Assembly (NCBI GenBank): GCA_020746835.1
Contig: JAGPNK010000011.1
Location: 682,001-746,000, forward strand
Direction: 5' to 3'
Length of the DNA stretch: 64,000 nucleotides
DNA from: Stachybotrys elegans
Lineage: Eukaryota; Ascomycota; Sordariomycetes; Hypocreales; Stachybotryaceae
Made by a program: the position numbers and the translations under genes. Below the pieces are notes generated by a model that saw only the letters and a list, made by a program, of their open reading frames with translations, searched no databases and was not told where the DNA came from. Positions 31,511 through 41,033 of the stretch are shown here, piece after piece. How positions within the stretch are numbered: position 1 is the stretch's first letter; each line of letters starts with the position of its first letter.

Positions 31511-33694
31511 ATGAAGTCCAAAACCACCTCCAAAAATGTGCTGCAGACAGCCCAGACAATCGGCGACACTGGTATCTAGCTTGGGAAATGGTTCGGCAGG
31601 GTCGTAAGCAGCCAAATCACCGGCGTCTGCAGAGTCTGCAATAACCTTCAGCCTCATGGGCATGAAGATACTCTAGGCCAGACGCCCAGGTCGTTTGGCC
31701 GTCGGATTCGCGCAGGCACTCAGCCACGAACAGACGTGGTTAAGGAGTCTGCCCTCACCATCAGCGATATCAAGACCAAGGAACTGCTCGAGTGTCGGGA
31801 TATCAACCCAAAGACTGGGAAACCGTTCCGCGACTGTCCCTACTGCAAGCTTCTCTGCGACATCTTTGACGCCTTCTTCATCGATGAGTGGATGAGTTGG
31901 GTCACAGATACGCGCAACGGCATGCATCTCGACGTCGGCCTCATGATCAAAGAAGGCGCGCCACTTGTCATTCAATGTACCGGCAACTTCACCTACGACC
32001 CGCTGCTCATGCACCCACGGGTAGACTTGGAAATATTTTGCAACAATCCTGCCGTTCCTACAGCGCCTGGCGCGCCTACAGTCGGCGTCGCCCTGCCTCG
32101 AACCATGAACACGCTGGATCCAAGCTGCATGGAGTTTGCGAGGCAGTGCATCCGACAATGTCAGAACGAACATCCGCGGTGCGCCAAGCTGCCTACCCGT
32201 TATACTCCGACGCGGGTGCTGGACCTGGGAGAGAATGATGGTAGCGTGATCAAGTTGCTGTGCGACTCTGATGCAAGCTCTGCCGGCTGGGCGGCGCTCA
32301 GTCACTGCTGGGGAACAGAAACAAAACCTCCGATGCTCAACGCCAAGAACCTGCAGGACTGGATCAGCGGCATAGATCGTAGCGCTCTGCCCCCAACATT
32401 CAGCAATGCCGTGGATGTATGCCGAGCGCTGTCGATCCGCTATCTCTGGATTGACTCGATCTGCATCCTACAGGACGATCCCAAGGACTGGGAGAGGGAA
32501 GCCACAAGAATGGGCGACGTGTACCAGCACGCAGAACTGGTGATTGTGGGAGCTTCGTCCAAAGGCCCTGAAGTTCCCTTCCTTGGCCCTCGCGAAGATG
32601 AATGGGGTACCAAGACGTTCCATTTCGAGACTCCCTTCGGCGACCGTCTCCCACTTCACGTCCGCAAGCGTCGCATCCTAGCTGCGCCGCTTGACCAGGG
32701 CCACTACGACCCTCCATTTACAGACCATTGGGCGACATGGAAACAAGCTGGGCCTCTGTACTCGCGTGGCTGGTGCTTTCAGGAAGCGTACCTCGCTGGC
32801 AGAGCATTGCATTTTGCGCCAGGGTCGCTCATCTACCAGTGTAAGACGCACAGAAGGAGCCAAGAATCTATGCCGCCATACAGCTTGGTTTATCCCGGTA
32901 CATTCGAGGAGGTCTCAGATTATCGAAAGTGGCACCTGCTCGTCAAGCTGTATACCGCGCGACAGCTTACCTTTGCAAGCGATAAGCTCCCTGCTGTGTC
33001 GGGTCTCGCCGTGTCAATGCCCCAGGCAGGAGGAAGCAGGTATCTTGCCGGGCTATGGAGTGAGTCTCTTCTTGTCGACCTGCTGTGGCATGTTTCCCCC
33101 ACGGGCAACCGCTCCAAGACACCCATGGCGTATCCTCCTTCTGAGCACAGGGCACCATCCTGGTCCTGGGCCTCTGTCAAACAAGGAGTGCTCTGGAACG
33201 AGTACAAAAATTTTGAGCCGCTTGCCCAAGTGATGGAGGCGAAGTGCTCTGTCACAGAGGCAGCTCCCTTCGGCGCGGTCAGCGGAGGTCATCTCAAGCT
33301 AAAGGCACGGTTGAAGCCCTGCATCGTCACACACGACAGACACAAAGGGCAGCACCACGCATACTATATCAAGCCGGACGGCACAAAGGCAAAGATGAGA
33401 TGGTTCCTTGGCGATGGGATGCTGATACCAACGGTGCAAGAGGACAGCCCTCAGCAAGGGGCGGTCTGTCGGCGGTACAACGTTGGCATGGAGACGTACT
33501 ATGACGATTTCGATGGGGCTTCGGCGCTGTTTCTTTGTTTAGGCCGGACCGGTTCTTGGCATTACGATCATGTTGGGCTTGTTGTTGCTCCCTCGCTTGG
33601 CAATCCAGGGTGTTTAGAACGGATTGGTACCATCAATTGTGTGTCAAAGGACTGGTATGACGAGGGAGAAGAAAGGGTTGTTACTGTTATTTAG
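31511..33694 (+). CDS. HET-domain (heterokaryon incompatibility-type) protein
   Basis: The HET domain is plain: WAALSHCWG near the domain start, LPPTFSNAVDVCRALSIRYL, WIDSICILQDDPKDWEREA and MGDVYQHAELVIVGASS. The long exon is open from 31580 to 33694, but it has no ATG before the domain. A cysteine-containing lead (CRVCNNLQPHGHED) lies in this open frame. The nearest ATG in the same frame is 31511, separated from it by a TAG at 31577. An intron 31572-31676 (GTATCT to CTCTAG, 105 nt) would remove the stop and give 692 residues, but it would also remove the Cys motif. The first exon is therefore uncertain. HET proteins trigger non-self cell death or control in filamentous fungi; a role here is inferred from the family. 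Confidence 0.75.
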
Positions 33695-34180
33695 GTGCTT
33701 CATTCGCTGCAGGCGCCAACCCAATGAATGATCCTCCCGGCCCTCTAGCAAAATAACAAAATGTTATAGCAATCTCGTTGTTACAGCCAGGTCATATTAG
33801 AGCCGACTCACTCATTCCATGAATCCATTCCAGACGCAATCTTCCCCAATGACAGGAGACAATCTGGGATCTAGGGTGATGTTTGGTCTCAATTAAGCAC
33901 CGGATGTGTACATGGAAGCTTGCGTAGGCATATTTTTGTTGGAAGGATTGTAAGGATGCAAGCAGAAAGAATAACAAACGCAGATTCGAGTCAGCAGCCA
34001 GTATCACATTTCAGTTAGCAGAGTGTGCGGGGACTGATTGCGGAGTCATCTTGCTTGTGTCCTAGTCACTTAACTTTTACCTTCATCCTTGCCCTGGCCT
34101 ACAAAGCCAACGGCTGCGTTTCGAACCAGCCACGCCATAAACGACATGCGCCGAGGTGAACAAGATCTATTGAGATCAAC
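33695..34180. other. intergenic region
   Basis: 486 bp between the HET gene and the kinase gene. No coding or repeat structure was seen. Confidence 0.4.
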
Positions 34181-35643
34181 ATGGCGCATATGAGTGTTCA
34201 TAGTAGATGCTCAGTCCTGTACTTTCATTCCTGGATGCCCTCTTCAAAGCGCCGCCCGTGTTTGTCCACCTACGTCTCGGCTCGCCATCACAGCTCAAGC
34301 ATGCCAGCAGCAAAGACCTACAAGTGCGACATTGATGCAGAGCCGCTCCACCGCTATAGACCCGGAGGCTACCACCCGGTTCTGCTGGGCGATGTTCTCC
34401 ATCACGGCCGGTACAAAATCATCCACAAAATGGGCTGGGGCGGCTATGCTACAACCTGGGCTGCGAAGGATCAGAAGTATGCTTTTGCCTCTACTGAATG
34501 AATAGTAAAAATACGTACTTACACGCCCACGCAGAACACCACGGTATGTTGCTCTCAAAATCTCAGTTGCGGAAATAGCACACCGTCGCGAGGTACAGGT
34601 TCTACGAGGAATATCTGGGCTTCCCAACAGCCAACCTGGAGCTTCTAATTCTTGCAAACTGCTAGACCACTTCAACCTTGATGGTCCAAATGGACTTCAC
34701 GATTGCCTTGTGCTGGAACTTCTGGGCCCCAGCGTGTCAGACATTGTTGAATGGTGTTGTAAAGACGATAGACTTTCTGCTGACCTTGCCAAATCAATCT
34801 CACGTCAAGCTCTACAAGGACTTGACTTCATTGCTCGGAACGGGATCGTGCACGGCGGTAACTACAATCACATGTCTCGATCAAATGCTCTGCAACACAC
34901 TAACTTGTCCTGTTAGATATCCATGTCCGAAATTTGGCTGTTGAAATCCCCGGCATACATCGCTGGACAGAGGATTCCTTTTACAACAAGCTTGGGACCC
35001 CCGTGACTGCCGCGGTAAGCTCGCTTGATAGCGAGCCGTTGCCGAGCAGTGTCCCTTCTTATATTGTTCAACCAATTCGGTTTTCGTCGAAACACATCCC
35101 CTCGTCTCCCACCGTCAAGATTATCGATTTCGGAGAAGCTTTCCTCGAGGATGACGCCCCAGCCACATTACACACCCCGCTTGCAGTTCGCGCTCCAGAG
35201 ATCATCTTCGGAGACACACTCGATAAACGGGTGGATTTGTGGAGTGCCGGTTGCTTGGTAGACTACTATATTGCCCTGTAATGTATGAGGCTAACTCTCG
35301 CGTTTAGCTATTTGAACTTGTTACGGGCCAGCCTCCCTTTGATACGATGATGATGACCCCGCCAGAACTTGTTCAGCAAATGCTCGAATTTGATAGAGAT
35401 GGTGTACCCATGCGGTGGCAGAGAAAATGGCAGGAGATGCAGGCGAAGATACGTCCTCAGGATCCAATGTATACGTTGCAACAATGGCTGGAGGAGGTCT
35501 ATTTTGAAAACGATAGGGAAACAGGATTTACGGCGGATGAAATCAGACAGCTGGGTGAGCTTGTTTCGAGCATGCTCAAAATTGAGCCGTCTCGTAGAGC
35601 TACGGCAAGGCAAGTTTTGGATAGTCCTTGGTTCAAGGAATGA
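34181..35643 (+). CDS. SRPK-like serine/threonine protein kinase
   Basis: 431 residues in four exons: 34181-34476, 34535-34857, 34917-35257 and 35308-35643. The introns are 58, 59, 50 nt. Seen: HPVLLGDVLHHGRYKIIHKM leading into the Gly loop GWGGYATTW, the VALK lysine, LVLELLGPSVSDI, catalytic loop HGDIHVRNL (rebuilt across intron two), DFGEA in place of DFG-x, HTPLAVRAPE and WSAGCLLFEL. This is the fungal expansion of SR-protein-kinase-like genes, in which K and N of the catalytic loop vary (HxDIHxRN here, not HTDIKPEN). The 40-residue N-terminus before MPAAKTYKC is Ser/Arg rich and could be a mitochondrial leader; 34301 is the alternative start. All core catalytic residues are present, so activity is plausible. 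Confidence 0.85.
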
Positions 35644-36236
35644 CAGAAAGGAAAAGAATGTTCAACCAGTATCCGTGTGTAGAATACAGCATGTCATGCA
35701 ACGAGCATGTCTCCGCTTGAGACGAGCATTTCGTAGGCAGCAGCCTCCACCGACTGCCTAATCTCACATTTCCACTTTCAGGCTCAGTGCGGCGCTGCAT
35801 CGAAACACACATGTCAAAGTCGAAAAACGGACAGGTTGGGCTGTTAGATTTGCTCAAGTCTAGATGCGCAGAAGCAAGTAGAGGCGATGCACCTCCCATG
35901 ATCATGTTTATTTCTATTTGAGAATACGGTGACCTGTTATGGCACGGCCTAACTCAAACAATCACGGTGGATGAGTCAGTGCTATTGCATATACGAGACT
36001 GTTGCCTGGCTCATCCATGTACACGTATCCCTGCCAAATGTGCATCCACGCCAGGGTTCTACCCCGTGTAATAAGAAATGGAGGGGAAAGTATTTAAGAT
36101 CGTGTCCCTCAATATGAATTCGAGGTTGGAGATTGGATGTGCCTCCATCAGCAAACTCTGAGCTCCTCCTCCGCGGCAGATTCACACAAACCGATACTTG
36201 ACATTCCCTCCAGCTTTTCACAGCAAGGGAACGGTT
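35644..36236. other. intergenic region
   Basis: 593 bp between the kinase and LysM genes. Nothing recognisable apart from presumed UTR and promoter sequence. Confidence 0.4.
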
Positions 36237-36852
36237 ATGGCCGCAGTCATGAGACTCGCATCTATCGTCACCATTACCTCATTGTTGGGTCTCAGCGCAG
36301 CGCAGTACATCGTCGACCCTCCGACCACTGCCGCGCCTGACACCATCTTGGACTGCACGTATTGGCACGTCGCGTTGGCCAATGACACCTGCGATGTCAT
36401 CATTGAATACCCGTGGCTCACTCTGGAAGAGTTCTACACATACGTAGGGCGAAGCCACACCGATGAGACATATGTAGCAAGGCTAACAATTATATTAGAA
36501 CCCCAGCCTGGAGGAAGACTGCCAGTTTATAGTCGGCAACTCGTACTGCGTGGAACAGAACTGGGACGTACCTCCACCAACAACGACTCGCACGACAAGC
36601 GCAACTACCACGACCAGTCCCACGCCGACCAGTACTCCAAGCACACTTGCCGAGTGGTGTGCGTCCCAGGCCGGCGGCTACGTAGAGTATTGCCCGCGGT
36701 GCCTCTATCATTGCGAAGGTGAGACCACATGGGTAGGCCAGTGCTTCTGGAACGTCTTTTCGACCATCAACCGCTACGACAGCCTGTGCTGGCAGCATGG
36801 AGGCATTGATTGCGCAAACCAGGCAGTGGACAGGGTGTGCCCCAGATCGTAG
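36237..36852 (+). CDS. small secreted LysM-domain protein (effector-like)
   Basis: 186 residues in two exons (36237-36443 and 36499-36852; 55-nt intron in phase). A signal peptide (MAAVMRLASIVTITSLLGLS, cleaved near SAAQ) is followed by one LysM-like module: CTYWHVALANDTCDVIIEY, the helix WLTLEEFYTYNPSLEEDC and the closing IVGNSYCVEQ. LysM domains bind chitin oligomers. A Thr/Ser/Pro linker then leads to a cysteine-rich C-terminal domain (about eight Cys, ending DRVCPRS) of unknown type. Secreted LysM proteins in fungi often shield hyphal chitin or dampen host recognition; which applies here is unknown. The first in-frame ATG is 36237. Confidence 0.8.
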
Positions 36853-38063
36853 CATCTGGAATATGTATTAATAGAGCGGCCTATCTTCTGATCAGATCGT
36901 CCAACTGTAGGAAGCTTGGTGACTCGGTGCCTGACGCCATCGCTGTAGCATTTGTACCCTCACGTGGTGACGCGTTGTCGCTTGCAACGCGCATCCTCGC
37001 CAACTAGGAGAGCGCAAAAAGTAGCCCCAAGGCTGCAGGAGGAACGCCTCACCTACAGGGCGGTGTCACCACGATACAACAGGCGACGGATTCGGTCACG
37101 TCCTAGGCCGCAAACCGGTGCCGTTATGTTTCCAGCATCCACCAAGATGTGCTGTGACGGCCCTGAGGCACCGAATGAAAAGGAGAGACGAATACTCACT
37201 TCTCCACCCAGTCGCAGAGTGGCCCAACACTACGGCGTGGCGCCACAGGTCATGGCAGAAATGCACAGAGTGGCGTTGCAGCGCATGTTTCGCCTCCCGA
37301 CAAGACAAACCCTTCGTGCTGCCCGAGCCTCCACCACGCCTTTGCCATGAAGGACGGAGCTCTTCGTGGCATCTCACAATGATTGTGCAAATCGACAAGG
37401 TATAACTGGATAGGATTGCTTCTGAGGTTCGTCGGGTCGCGGAAGTTGCCGACAAAGTTGCCCAACTCTATCACGCATCTAACACGCAACACCATGCTTC
37501 CCTGAATAGTTGCACCAATACGGAGTGAGGCTCATGCCGATCGAGCGAGAAAAAGCAAGTACGCTGGGGTACACCGCGGTGAGCATAAATACATCGCGCC
37601 ACACCGCATGTCCCCTCTCAGCACTTGTCGTCATCCTCCATCTCTTTTCGTTTTGTTGAGCGTTCCAACCATGCACTTCCTTCTCCTCTCCGTCCCCTGC
37701 CTTTCTCTTCTTGATCGATACCAGCGTCTTGACCCCCTTCCACCTTTACCATGGGAGATGATGGCGGGGACACGGCCCGCCAGCATCACCAACGTTCTGG
37801 AAAGGACGCTGGTCTAGTTCTTGCGAGGATCTCACGAGGTACGGATTACTCAGATGAAGCTGATGCAGATTCTTCAGGCGCCCTTCCCCCTGGTCAGATT
37901 CCCCCGGACCCGTGGCCAGCCTTTCTCTTTAACCACCGTGCGCCGAATCCAATCTCGGGATGTCAAAACGAATCAGCAAGTTCTCCCTACCGATAAAGAA
38001 TCCATGGACTGATCAATCTTTCTCTAGGCACGTCTATCCTCCGACCCGACTATTTACAGACAG
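36853..38063. other. 1.2-kb intergenic region, possible missed 5' exon of the RBR gene
   Basis: An open frame with a good ATG context at 37751 (MGDDGGDTARQHHQ) ends at 37996. A phase-0 acceptor-like site (TTTCTCTAG) stands at about 38030, and the frame after it (ARLSSDPTIYRQ) runs straight into the RBR protein. No convincing donor joins them. Nothing else was recognised between 36853 and 37700. Confidence 0.4.
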
Positions 38064-40193
38064 ATGAGGGGCGCATGGGTTCGGTTCGGGGACGGAGCGC
38101 GCGTCACCCAAGCCTTCTTCCCGTCTGAGTTCTCCATGGTCTGCCTCAAAAATGTCCCCAGCTTCTACAAGGGCTTCTACCTACCGGCATTACTGCGATA
38201 CGTCGACCCGAAGATGCCTCCTGCCGGGATGCAGTGGCTGGATATGTCCGAGACCAAAAAGCCAAACGTCGTGATTGCCGTGCGAGACCCAAAGTTCGCC
38301 GCGAGGGCAGTCAAGAAACATGCCTCAAACTCCAATACCATGGCCGTCAAACAACTCATTGTCCCATCTCCCGTTGGATCCGGCCTTCGCCAAGTGTGTG
38401 GTGGTCGCGTCGTATTGTCGTGGCCCGTGGCCACTCGGACAGCTCGTCTGTTTTTCCACAACTGGGATGACGCAGTCACGGTTCACAAGAAGTTCCAAGA
38501 GGGCACCTACCGAATCAATGAATATACGGCGACTCCTACTACCGGCACGCCGGTGATACGATTCGAAAATCTTCGTCCATATTTAAGGGTTGAAATAGGA
38601 GGCTGTGTCGGGGTCACCAATGTGGACGACATTTTGGATATCATCTTACCAACAGAGCGGCCGTACAAAATTGTCCTTGGGGATCTCGTCCACGCCGAGA
38701 ACAGGGATCAAGGAATGAATCACGTGTACCGGAAGCTCTGTGAGTTTGGTCGTATACGTCAATGGAAAATTCACGACCAAGGCGGTGGCCCTCCTGAGCA
38801 CCAGTTCGCTCGAGCAGACGCACTCTTCCTGGATGAAGCGTCAGCTCAGAATGCAGTTGCTTACCTCAAGCGCAATCACGACATTACGCTGTCGGGAAAG
38901 GGAGTTCGCGTCGCACTAATCATAACTGTGAAGCGAAAGATTCCCACCAAGCTGTACAGGCTGTTGATGTGGTGGCTTGGGGGGTTCAAGGCTTCTTGCA
39001 GGGCACGGAACATGCGCTTACATTTCAAGCATCCCACGAGCGAGGCAGTTATCATAACTCTTGCAGGCCTCGACAGAAACCACGTCGCCCAAGCCCAAGC
39101 ACGTCTCGATACCATACTCGATGGGCAAGTCATATCCCTTAATGGGAAGAGTGTTTGGCCGACTGCTCTGAAGATGAACGCCAACATCAAGAGATGTCTT
39201 AATGCGATTGGGGTGTCCTTTGGCGTCATGATTGCTTTCGACTGTCAATCATCGCGACTGCGAGTTATCGGCCAAGATGACAAGTTCAAGGGAACTGCAG
39301 AGGCGGTAACTCAACTACTACAACAGCTAACCCTTACGAGTTATCGGCTTCCACTCGATGAGGATATAGACTGCCAGTGGGCTTTGTATGGAGGAGTTTA
39401 TGCGCTACAGGCTCGATTTGGAGAGATCAACGCCACTCTTGACCGAGCTCCTCGGTGCATTCGATTCCACGGGTCTATGGACGAATTGGCAATGGCAAAA
39501 CGCATGATGATTGGGAGAAAGTTGCTGCTGGACCCGAGACCCGACACTTTGAAACCCCCGGACTGCATTATTTGCTTCACCGAGGCCGAAGAACCTATCC
39601 GGACGTCCTGCGGTCACATTTACTGTTCTCAGTGCTTCGCTGCAATGTGCCTGGCAGAGAAGTCGACGACAAAAGAATTTGGAATCGTGTGTCAGGGCGA
39701 CTCCAGCACGTGTTCAAAGATCCTTGGTTTGCAGGAGATCCAGAGCAGCTTGTCGCCCGAGGCATTCGAAGAGCTTCTTCAGTCCTCCTTTGATCGCTTC
39801 ATCCAGCGCGACCCCGAAAGGTACCGAAATTGCCCAACACCAGAGTGCACTCAGGTTTACTGCTTGGATGATTTTGGCAGAGATTCCCCGCGCCTCATGA
39901 CCTGTGCGGCTTGCTTGCAGTCTCTTTGCGGGAGATGCTGCTCCTCCCACCCCGGACAGCCGTGCGAGAGGTACAACTACATTCCTAAGCAGACGATGAA
40001 GAAGCTAGGGATACATTCTTGCCCCAACTGCAAGGTGCCTATACAGAAGTACGATGGGTGCAACCGTGTTCTCTGCAGCCGATGCGGCATCAATATCTGC
40101 TGGGTGTGTTTTAAGGGTCTCGCCTCGTCAAAGGCGTGTTATGACCACCTGAAGGATGCTCATAATGCGATATGGGCAGCTGTGGACGGATGA
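38064..40193 (+). CDS. RBR (RING-IBR-RING) E3 ubiquitin ligase
   Basis: 709 residues from the ATG at 38064, no intron inside. RING1: CIICFTEAEEPIRTSCGH followed by YCSQCF, near residue 495. IBR: from CPTPECTQVYC through CAACLQSLCGRC. RING2: CPNCKVPIQKYDGCNRVLCS followed by RCGINICWVC; the cysteine of NRVLC is in the position of the thioester-forming catalytic Cys of RBR ligases. The N-terminal 480 residues hold RNA-recognition-like repeats (GTPVIRFENLRPYLRVEIGG and others), as in fungal RBR proteins that combine nucleic-acid-binding modules with RBR. The frame is open upstream of the ATG (SDPTIYRQ precedes it and fits the family), so the true start may be in an upstream exon. Confidence 0.82.
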   Translation: MRGAWVRFGDGARVTQAFFPSEFSMVCLKNVPSFYKGFYLPALLRYVDPKMPPAGMQWLDMSETKKPNVVIAVRDPKFAARAVKKHASNSNTMAVKQLIVPSPVGSGLRQVCGGRVVLSWPVATRTARLFFHNWDDAVTVHKKFQEGTYRINEYTATPTTGTPVIRFENLRPYLRVEIGGCVGVTNVDDILDIILPTERPYKIVLGDLVHAENRDQGMNHVYRKLCEFGRIRQWKIHDQGGGPPEHQFARADALFLDEASAQNAVAYLKRNHDITLSGKGVRVALIITVKRKIPTKLYRLLMWWLGGFKASCRARNMRLHFKHPTSEAVIITLAGLDRNHVAQAQARLDTILDGQVISLNGKSVWPTALKMNANIKRCLNAIGVSFGVMIAFDCQSSRLRVIGQDDKFKGTAEAVTQLLQQLTLTSYRLPLDEDIDCQWALYGGVYALQARFGEINATLDRAPRCIRFHGSMDELAMAKRMMIGRKLLLDPRPDTLKPPDCIICFTEAEEPIRTSCGHIYCSQCFAAMCLAEKSTTKEFGIVCQGDSSTCSKILGLQEIQSSLSPEAFEELLQSSFDRFIQRDPERYRNCPTPECTQVYCLDDFGRDSPRLMTCAACLQSLCGRCCSSHPGQPCERYNYIPKQTMKKLGIHSCPNCKVPIQKYDGCNRVLCSRCGINICWVCFKGLASSKACYDHLKDAHNAIWAAVDG

Positions 40194-41033
40194 ACCGGCC
40201 ATGAAATACCTACAAGTGTCGTTGCTTTCACAAAAAAAAAAACAAAAAAAAAAAAAACCCCCCCGACTTCTTCACCTTTCATCGAAATCTTGATATCGCC
40301 TCATCGGCAGCAGCCATAACCAAGCCACTATCATCCCAGGAGCTTCCAGCAAATTGCAGCGGCCGGAAAACCCTTCATATCTCCATAGACAGCTAGAAGC
40401 CTTAAACTTTTCTTAACCTACTCTTTTCCTGTTATGTGTCATCATCAATGTGATATTATCTTCATAACCAGAGGGGCCTCCTCACTCATCTGTCCAATAG
40501 GGGCACAGGATGGGCAAATTCGACATAACTTGGTTTCTAATCTCACGTCCAGATCAAGGATACAAATCGGCACGGCCAGCATCCTTTGGTGAGAGGCACA
40601 GGCGTGAACAGGTAGTTGTAGATTCGGGCATGGGTCCGTCAGCATCTTTCTTGCTCAAACGGGTGGACAGTATTCCTATTCTGGCACAGTTTCCGCCGTC
40701 TCCTTTCACAACTTCCTATTGCGGCAGTAGCTGTGGGTGGCAGGGTTATAAACGCCCTGTTCTTTGCAATGCGGGCTTATATATCACCGATCGATCGATC
40801 AAGTCGAGCAAGAATTCCTTTCTCATGCTGTCACGCCTAAGTTCCTAAATTTCAGCTGACATGGATGCCGTTGGGGGCCATGATTAAGGCTGAGGCACAG
40901 TGATATGCGTCTCTCAGGACCTGCTGTGAACGTGATGGGGGCCGCAAATACCCTGTCGATCTGTTGTATAAATTAAACCAATGCCCTCCGAAGTCATGTT
41001 GTTCGGTCAAGACGGAGGATTGTCAACACCGCC
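40194..41033. other. intergenic region
   Basis: 840 bp between the RBR and GMC genes. It holds the A/C homopolymer tract at 40232-40264 and an open frame at 40510-40848 with no recognisable features. Confidence 0.4.
40232..40264 (+). repeat. A-rich tract followed by a C run
   Basis: Eleven A, one C, fourteen A and then seven C, starting 38 bases after the RBR stop codon. It could be a simple slippage tract or the remnant of a poly(A) tail. Confidence 0.85.
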
